DNA of 6,265 nucleotides from JADFUS01 sp036653215 (GTDB lineage: Bacteria; Bacteroidota; Bacteroidia; Bacteroidales; Rikenellaceae), in NCBI GenBank assembly GCA_036653215.1, contig JAVVUK010000088.1:1-6265 (forward strand). Reading direction: 5' to 3'. The position numbers and the translations under genes were made by a program. Within the stretch, counting starts at the first letter, position 1. The number at the start of each line of letters is the position of its first letter. Below, in pieces: positions 1 through 4,966 of the stretch. The notes beneath the pieces were generated by a model. That model made no database searches, had not been told where the DNA came from, and worked only from the letters and a program-made list of their open reading frames with translations.

Positions 1-387
1 AGCCCCAAAATAGAAAGAGTAATTTGCCGGAGATACCTCACTCGCTTTTCTAAATTTGTCGTCAAGAGCCTCAAAGGTTATTGTCGGAGGGTTGCTGTTT
101 GGCATCTCCATGAAAGAAGTAACCCCTCCTGAGACCCCAGCGATAGACTCGCTCCTAAAATCTGCTTTGTATGCCATCGTGTAGTCACGAAAATGCACCT
201 GATCGTCTATCACGCCTGGTATAACGATCGACCCTTTTGCGTCTATGACATCTGTGAATGATGATGTGTGGTGTGGATACTTGCCATGTCCAACACTTTC
301 TATCACATCGCCAATAATGACAACATAACCGTGAAATTGTTCGCCACGATTAACTATTGTCCCATTATGTATTAATGTCTTACTCAT
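1..387 (-). CDS. pyrC: Dihydroorotase, N-terminal part (partial, runs off left edge)
   Basis: Dihydroorotase interconverts N-carbamoyl-aspartate and dihydroorotate in cytosolic de novo pyrimidine synthesis. The 129 visible codons stay open to the window edge; family members are usually about 430-450 residues, so under a third is present. The order is an N-terminal beta-sandwich strand region (residues 1-55, with the opening TLIHNGTIVN), the metal motif IPGVIDDQVHFR (57-67, with H65 and R67), then GGVTSFMEMPNSNP (87-100), a typical amidohydrolase and dihydroorotase signature, and ANYSFYFGA at the edge. The first His of the usual HxH is Gln63, which I recall as common in Bacteroidota. The normal REPG after the motif is RDYT (67-70), which looks unusual. 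The start ATG at 387-385 overlaps the upstream TGA by 4 nt (ATGA), implying translational coupling; an A/G-rich leader precedes it. Another amidohydrolase, such as an allantoinase-like or inactive dihydroorotase homologue, cannot be excluded without the C-terminal metal ligands. Confidence 0.85.
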   Translation of the reverse strand, partial: MSKTLIHNGTIVNRGEQFHGYVVIIGDVIESVGHGKYPHHTSSFTDVIDAKGSIVIPGVIDDQVHFRDYTMAYKADFRSESIAGVSGGVTSFMEMPNSNPPTITFEALDDKFRKASEVSPANYSFYFGA

Positions 388-1103
388 TTTCTTCTTTTTA
401 TAGTGCGGAAACGTAGCATAAGAACTTTCCAAAATGCCTCTCCAAATATACCACCACTCATTTTTGATGTTCCCAATGTGCGGTCTGTAAATATTATAGG
501 TACTTCTTTTATCTTAAAGCCAAGTCTCCATGCTGTATATTTCATCTCTATCTGAAAGCCATAACCGACCATCTCGATCCTTTTCATGTCAAGTGAATAA
601 AGGAAGGAACGGCTATACCCTACAAAGCCTGCTGTGGCATCACGTACATCCATACCTGTGACTTTACGCACATACATAGAAGCACAATATGAAAGTAACA
701 CACGTCCCATAGGCCAGTTGACTACATTGACACCTGTTATGTAACGAGAGCCTATGGCAACATCATTCCCATCTTTTAAAGCATCAAGTAGCTTTTCAAG
801 ATCGTGTGGGTTGTGTGATAGGTCGGCATCCATCTCAAAGATATAGTCGTATTTATTCTTTAGAGCCCATTTGAAACCTGTAAGGTAGGCTGTACCAAGA
901 CCAAGTTTCCCTTGTCTTTCAAGAATGTTAACCCTGCTTTGGGTCTCTATTATCTTTTTTACAATGTCCGCTGTTCCGTCAGGAGAGCCATCGTCTACAA
1001 TAAGGATGTCGAACTCCGATTGTAAAGACAAGGTTACCCCTATCACATTTTCAACATTCTCTTTTTCGTTGTAGGTCGGTATAATAACTAATTGTCTACT
1101 CAT
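384..1103 (-). CDS. Polyprenol monophosphomannose synthase (GT2 family, Dpm1-like)
   Basis: This 239-residue glycosyltransferase family 2 enzyme is expected to transfer mannose from GDP-mannose to a polyprenyl phosphate on the cytoplasmic face of the inner membrane, giving the lipid-linked donor for later mannosylation. Visible motifs are the opening VIIPTYNEKENV (6-17), the nucleotide-binding DDGSPDGT (37-44), the metal-binding DAD (92-94), GSRY (118-121), DATAGF (155-160) and FTDRTLGTSKMS (205-216), all in the order of dolichyl-phosphate mannose synthases. The length matches stand-alone bacterial members. There is no C-terminal GtrA-like membrane domain and no transmembrane segment, and the tail is basic (RTIKRRK), which could help membrane association. 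The start ATG overlaps the end of aroA by 8 nt and its stop overlaps the dihydroorotase start by 4 nt, so it is the middle gene of an operon. The exact sugar is inferred from family similarity; a glucosyl-transferring relative is the main alternative. Confidence 0.88.
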   Translation of the reverse strand: MSRQLVIIPTYNEKENVENVIGVTLSLQSEFDILIVDDGSPDGTADIVKKIIETQSRVNILERQGKLGLGTAYLTGFKWALKNKYDYIFEMDADLSHNPHDLEKLLDALKDGNDVAIGSRYITGVNVVNWPMGRVLLSYCASMYVRKVTGMDVRDATAGFVGYSRSFLYSLDMKRIEMVGYGFQIEMKYTAWRLGFKIKEVPIIFTDRTLGTSKMSGGIFGEAFWKVLMLRFRTIKRRK

Positions 1104-2376
1104 TTTTTAATTTTCTCATGTCGTCAAAAAAATCACCGTATGATTTCTCAACAGCTTTTGACGATGTTATTGTTATTGGAGCGTCAGCTTTTAATGCTGC
1201 CGCAGCTATGCTCATTGCAATGCGATGGTCGTTGTGGCTATCTATCATCATGCCGCCTTTTATTGCGCCACCTTTAATTTTCATTATGTCGTCTTGAGAT
1301 ATGTCTATCTCTATGCCCATTTTTTTATATACTTCACAAAGGACAATAGCTCTGTTACTCTCTTTATGGATAAGCCTATTTGTACCTATGATTACGCTTT
1401 CTCCTTGTGCTGTGGCAGCTAATGCTACTAAAGCAGGAAAAAGATCGGGGCAGTGTGTTGCATCAAAGGTAAAGCCGTGAGTCTCGGAGCAGAATGTGGT
1501 AAGGCTGTTCTCGTCGAATTCTACTCGTACTCCAGCGTATTTTAAAGCTTTAAATATCTCTAAGTCTGCTTGTAGAGAGTTTATGTTGAGGTTGTTTATG
1601 CGAACTCCCTTTTTTGTGTCTCCTGCAATAGCTCCTGCAACAAGAAGGCATGAAGCACCGCTCCAATCACCCTCGATGTTGTATTTGGCAGGGGAATATG
1701 TTTGTCTACCTTTAATCTCGAATTTCTTATAGTTCTCGTTATCAATTTCTACACCAAAGTGACGCATTGTTTCTATTGTCATATCTATATATGGGATGCT
1801 TCTTAATTCTTCAACTTCTATGGTGGTATCCCCTTTAGCCAGAGGCATGGAAATGAGTAATCCTGTTAAAAATTGAGATCCTAAAGATCCGTCTATCAGC
1901 GTTTTACCTCCACCAATGGGACCTTTTATTTTTATAGGAAGCATACCGTTGTTGCTGTGTGCCTCTGCACCTAATTGATGTAAAGGCTCTTCCACTTTGC
2001 CTAAAGGGCGAGATAGTATCGATCCGTTGCCTGTAATTGTTGTCTCACATTCAAAAAGAGAGGCTATTGGGGTAAATAGACGAGCCGAAAGTCCTGCTTC
2101 GCCGATGTTTAGCGTCATGTCTTCTTTTGGGGATATGCCTCCTTCTATTTCGTATATGTCGTCTTTTAAGGTAACCTTAGCACCCATAGTCTCTATAACA
2201 TTTAACGCTGATATAGTGTCGTTGCATAGAGTTAGGTTCGTTATTTGTGATATACCTTCTGCAAGTGCCGCAATGGCAATAGCTCGTTGGGCATAGCTTT
2301 TTGATGCTGGAGCAGTGACCTCACCAAATATGTTATTTTTAGGGTATATGGTGATATTATCTTCAATCTGTTTCAT
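1096..2376 (-). CDS. aroA: 3-phosphoshikimate 1-carboxyvinyltransferase (EPSP synthase)
   Basis: This enzyme transfers the enolpyruvyl group of PEP to shikimate-3-phosphate, the sixth step of the shikimate pathway, in the cytosol. The 426-residue length is normal. Residues that align with the E. coli active site are K26-S27 and R31 (APASKSYAQR), G95 and R99 (GEAGLSAR), R123 (SRP), S167-Q168 (GSQFLTG), D311, K338-E339 and R342 (HKESNR), H384-R385 (HNDHR) and K407. It should therefore be catalytically competent. The loop that reads GNAGTAMRP in E. coli is GEAGLSARL here, changing the Thr97 and Pro101 equivalents to Leu (L96 and L100). The ATG at 2376-2374 is the only plausible start, since the conserved core begins within about eight residues of it and no Met lies between. 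A TATCTTTG element ends only 4 nt upstream, so the transcript may lack a leader. It is the first gene of a leftward unit with the mannosyltransferase and dihydroorotase genes. Confidence 0.96.
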   Translation of the reverse strand: MKQIEDNITIYPKNNIFGEVTAPASKSYAQRAIAIAALAEGISQITNLTLCNDTISALNVIETMGAKVTLKDDIYEIEGGISPKEDMTLNIGEAGLSARLFTPIASLFECETTITGNGSILSRPLGKVEEPLHQLGAEAHSNNGMLPIKIKGPIGGGKTLIDGSLGSQFLTGLLISMPLAKGDTTIEVEELRSIPYIDMTIETMRHFGVEIDNENYKKFEIKGRQTYSPAKYNIEGDWSGASCLLVAGAIAGDTKKGVRINNLNINSLQADLEIFKALKYAGVRVEFDENSLTTFCSETHGFTFDATHCPDLFPALVALAATAQGESVIIGTNRLIHKESNRAIVLCEVYKKMGIEIDISQDDIMKIKGGAIKGGMMIDSHNDHRIAMSIAAAALKADAPITITSSKAVEKSYGDFFDDMRKLKNE

Positions 2377-2380
2377 ACAT

Positions 2381-2388
2381 CAAAGATA
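2381..2388 (-). promoter_or_regulatory. Putative -7 element for the aroA operon
   Basis: Read on the minus strand the octamer is TATCTTTG, a perfect match to the Bacteroidota -7 consensus TAnnTTTG. It ends 4 nt before the aroA ATG, so transcription would begin at or next to the start codon. No TTG or TTTG is present on the minus strand at the expected -33 distance, so support is the -7 box and its position only. Confidence 0.45.
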
Positions 2389-2416
2389 ATTGATATTTTT
2401 TTATAAGGATAATATA

Positions 2417-2448
2417 TTTGATTAATTTCTCGAAAAAGAATATCTTTG
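2417..2448 (+). promoter_or_regulatory. Putative promoter of the mlaE-mlaF-aroC-uvrA operon
   Basis: TTTG at 2417-2420 is followed, after a 20-bp spacer, by TATCTTTG at 2441-2448. This fits the Bacteroidota housekeeping promoter consensus (TTTG at -33, TAnnTTTG at -7). Transcription would start near 2452-2455, leaving a leader of roughly 30 nt before the permease ATG at 2483. It is the only good match in the gap on this strand, and no other promoter-like gap occurs before uvrA, so it probably serves all four genes. Confidence 0.65.
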
Positions 2449-2482
2449 TAAAATTAATGTCCGTAAAAGAAAATATTCATAG

Positions 2483-3220
2483 ATGAGAATAATAGAACTT
2501 ATAGGTAAATATTTTATTCTTATGGGTAAGGTTTTCAAAAGACCCATAAAACGTAAAATACTTCGTCAAGAAGTTATAAATGAAATATATAAATTAGGCA
2601 TAGATTCTATACCTATCGTTATAATAATATCTGTGTTTATGGGTGCTGTTATAGCTCTTCAGATGGCTATAAACCTTGAAAACCCGATGCTTCCTACATA
2701 TCTTATTGGGTATGCGACACGAGAGTCCATAATGCTTGAGTTTAGCTCTACTGTTACTGCTCTTATTTTGGCAGGTAAGGTTGGGTCAAACATAGCCTCC
2801 GAGATAGGAACAATGCGTATAACAGAACAGATAGATGCCCTTGAGGTTATGGGGGTCAACTCTGCATCTCATCTTATCCTTCCTAAGGCGTTGGGTGCTA
2901 TGTTCTTCTTCCCTTTTTTGACCCTTTTAAGTATGTATATCGGTACGATTGGTGGTTACCTCGCTATATTTACTGTCGATGTTATAACTCCTTCCGACTA
3001 TATAGACGGAGCGTTAACCTCTTTTGCGCCATCTCGTGTTCTTTACGGAGTAATCAAAATGACTGTTTTTGCATATATCATAACTACCGTATCGGCATTT
3101 TACGGCTATTACAGCAAAAATAACACTCTTGAAGTCGGTCGTGCAAGTACAAAAGCCGTTGTGTCGAGTATAATCAACATACTTATTTTTAACCTTATCA
3201 TTACAAAATTATTCTTCTAA
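2483..3220 (+). CDS. MlaE-family ABC transporter permease (MCE-type lipid transport)
   Basis: This 245-residue inner-membrane protein is the permease of an MCE/Mla-type ABC transporter that moves phospholipids or other lipids between the inner and outer membranes. The family hallmark EIGTMRITEQIDALEVMG (107-124) is intact, preceded by LAGKVGSNIAS (96-106). Hydrophobic segments lie near residues 43-63, 84-100, 136-163, 187-210 and 225-244, with a basic amphipathic N-terminus (KVFKRPIKRKILRQ, 16-29) as in MlaE. Length is close to the family norm of about 250-260. The ATG follows an A-rich leader without a clear Shine-Dalgarno motif. The stop is 2 nt before the ATPase gene, its expected partner. 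The MCE substrate-binding subunit (MlaD) that normally completes the complex is not in this window, so the lipid and its direction of movement cannot be read from context. Confidence 0.93.
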   Translation: MRIIELIGKYFILMGKVFKRPIKRKILRQEVINEIYKLGIDSIPIVIIISVFMGAVIALQMAINLENPMLPTYLIGYATRESIMLEFSSTVTALILAGKVGSNIASEIGTMRITEQIDALEVMGVNSASHLILPKALGAMFFFPFLTLLSMYIGTIGGYLAIFTVDVITPSDYIDGALTSFAPSRVLYGVIKMTVFAYIITTVSAFYGYYSKNNTLEVGRASTKAVVSSIINILIFNLIITKLFF

Positions 3221-3222
3221 TT

Positions 3223-3981
3223 ATGATTAAGACAGTAGGATTAAATAAAACTTTTGAGGATAATCGAAAAGTATTAGATGATATTAACGTTACTTTTGAA
3301 ACAGGTAAGGTAAACCTTATTATAGGTCAGAGCGGTTCGGGAAAGACTGTTCTTCTAAAGTCATTAGTTGGTCTTCATACAATAGATAGTGGTAAGATCT
3401 ATTATGACGATAAGTGTTATTCTGACATGGATTTTAAGGAACGCCGTGTTATACAACAACATACAGGTATGCTCTTTCAAGGAGGGGCTCTTTTTGACTC
3501 TATGACTGTCTTAAATAATGTCAAATTTCCGTTAGACGTATTTACCGATAAGGGAGAAGCTGAAAAAATAGATATAGCACGCAAATGTCTTCGTCGTGTC
3601 GAAATTAGCGATAGTGCCGATAACCTATACCCTTCAGAAATTAGTGGTGGTATGGTAAAACGTGTCTCTATTGCTCGTGGCATCGTTATGAACCCAAAAT
3701 ATCTGTTTTGTGACGAGCCAAACTCTGGACTTGACCCTAAAACGGCTATCGTTATAGATAACCTAATTATGGAAATCACAAAAGAATATAATATAACAAC
3801 GGTCATCAACACCCACGACATGAACTCTGTTATGGAGATAGGCGAAAACATAGTATTTATAAATAATGGAAAGATATGGTGGGAAGGCTCTAATGAGAAT
3901 ATTTTGGAGTCTGAAAACCAAGAACTTAACGACTTTGTATTTGCCTCTTCAATGGCAAAAAGAGCAAAGGGATGTATGTAA
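3223..3981 (+). CDS. MlaF-family ABC transporter ATP-binding protein
   Basis: This 252-residue cytoplasmic ATPase should power the MlaE-type permease encoded 2 nt upstream. The motifs are complete: Walker A GQSGSGKT (35-42, K41), Q-loop MLFQGGALFDSMTV (83-96, Q86), signature ISGGM (140-144), Walker B YLFCDE (160-165) with catalytic E165, D-loop SGLDP (168-172) and switch H198 (NTHD). The GALFDSMTV stretch and the SGGMxKR signature are characteristic of MlaF/Ttg2A-type ATPases rather than generic importers. In the signature the usual first residue Leu is Ile, a conservative change. No membrane segments or extra domains are seen, and length is near the family norm. The gene lies 18 nt before aroC on the same strand, in the same predicted operon. 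The family is clear; the transported lipid is inferred only from the family. Confidence 0.94.
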   Translation: MIKTVGLNKTFEDNRKVLDDINVTFETGKVNLIIGQSGSGKTVLLKSLVGLHTIDSGKIYYDDKCYSDMDFKERRVIQQHTGMLFQGGALFDSMTVLNNVKFPLDVFTDKGEAEKIDIARKCLRRVEISDSADNLYPSEISGGMVKRVSIARGIVMNPKYLFCDEPNSGLDPKTAIVIDNLIMEITKEYNITTVINTHDMNSVMEIGENIVFINNGKIWWEGSNENILESENQELNDFVFASSMAKRAKGCM

Positions 3982-3999
3982 ATAAGTTAAAAATAAAGA

Positions 4000-4965
4000 A
4001 TGAATAGTTTTGGTAGAAATTTTAAGATCGCCTTGTTTGGTGAGTCGCATGGTATTGAGATAGGAGTTGTTGTCGATGGAGTGCCTGTTGGACTTTCCCT
4101 CTCGGAGGATGACTTTACTGCCGATTTAGATGCTCGTCGTAGTGGCGCTTTGGGCACCACGCCACGTAAAGAGTCAGATACCCCACGCATAGTTAGTGGT
4201 GTCTTTAATGGCTTTACCACCGGAGCTCCAATAGCAATACTTTTTACCAACGACAATACAAGAAGTACCGATTACTCAAATCTTGTTACACATCCACGTC
4301 CGGGTCATGCTGACTTTGTGGCTCAACATAAATATAAGGGTTTTTCTGATTATCGTGGCGGAGGTCATTTTTCTGGTCGTATAACATTATGTCTTGTTGC
4401 CGCAGGTGTAATAGCCAAAAAGATACTTTCAAAAGAGGGCGTTTCTATTGCTGCTACACTTCTCGATAGAGATAAAATAGAAGCAGCGTTAAAAGATGCT
4501 ATTGCCAATCATGACTCTTTAGGTGGGGTAGTGGAATGTCGTGCAAAAGGGATCCCAATAGGTTGGGGCGAGCCTTTTTTCAACTCTGTGGAAAGTGTAA
4601 TTAGTCATCTTGTTTTCTCAATTCCTGCAATACGAGGAATTGAATTTGGAGAGGGATTTGCTGCTTCGGCGAGTGTTGGAAGTCACCATAACGACAACAT
4701 CATAAACGCTAAAGGCACAACAGAAACTAACAATAGTGGTGGTATAAACGGTGGTATAACAAATGGCAACGATGTTGTTTTTAGAGTTGCCGTGAAGCCC
4801 ACTTCGAGCATCTCAAAACCGCAAATGACATATAACATAGAACACAACAAAGTAGAAGAACTTGTTGTAAATGGTCGTCATGATACTTGTATAGCTTTGC
4901 GTGTCCCTATTGTTGTGGAGGCGGTGACCGCTATTGCACTGTTAGATTTATCTCTTGATATGTAA
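4000..4965 (+). CDS. aroC: Chorismate synthase (short form)
   Basis: This enzyme removes phosphate from EPSP to give chorismate, the last step of the shikimate pathway, using reduced FMN as cofactor. Recognisable motifs are FGESHG (13-18, catalytic His17), TTPRKESD (53-60), DNTRSTDYSN (85-94), RPGHADF (100-106, His103), DYRGGGHFSGR (117-127), GIPIGWGEPFF (184-194), SGGINGG (246-252) and the C-terminal RHDTCIALRVP (293-303) followed by VEAVTAIALLD. The protein has 321 residues against a more usual 350-370: the segment between RR (46-47) and TTPRKE is compressed and it ends soon after the last motif. The GGGHFSGR form resembles Clostridium-type enzymes more than the GGGRSSAR form I recall for Bacteroides. 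The ATG follows an A-rich leader and begins with the typical MNSFG. It is predicted to be co-transcribed with the mla pair and uvrA; its substrate is made by AroA, encoded on the other side of the divergent promoter. Confidence 0.95.
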   Translation: MNSFGRNFKIALFGESHGIEIGVVVDGVPVGLSLSEDDFTADLDARRSGALGTTPRKESDTPRIVSGVFNGFTTGAPIAILFTNDNTRSTDYSNLVTHPRPGHADFVAQHKYKGFSDYRGGGHFSGRITLCLVAAGVIAKKILSKEGVSIAATLLDRDKIEAALKDAIANHDSLGGVVECRAKGIPIGWGEPFFNSVESVISHLVFSIPAIRGIEFGEGFAASASVGSHHNDNIINAKGTTETNNSGGINGGITNGNDVVFRVAVKPTSSISKPQMTYNIEHNKVEELVVNGRHDTCIALRVPIVVEAVTAIALLDLSLDM

Positions 4966-4966
4966 T

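Noticed and set aside
51..58. TAAATTTG, a match to the -7 consensus on the plus strand
   Set aside because: It lies inside pyrC, antisense to it, with no plus-strand gene downstream; such an AT-rich octamer is expected by chance.
1092..2296. Several plus-strand open frames opposite aroA (for example 1225-1422, 1496-1732 and 1997-2296)
   Set aside because: They lie entirely antisense to a well-conserved aroA gene, have no family motifs and no promoter or leader; they are by-products of its codon use.
2381..2448. Inverted TATCTTTG octamers considered as a terminator stem or regulator operator
   Set aside because: A 52-bp loop and an 8-bp AT-rich stem are poor for a hairpin, the gap is between divergent starts so no terminator is expected, and both copies are better explained as -7 boxes.
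3477..4256. Minus-strand open frames opposite mlaF and aroC (3477-3851, 3987-4256)
   Set aside because: They are antisense shadows of genes with complete motifs; the translations resemble no known protein.
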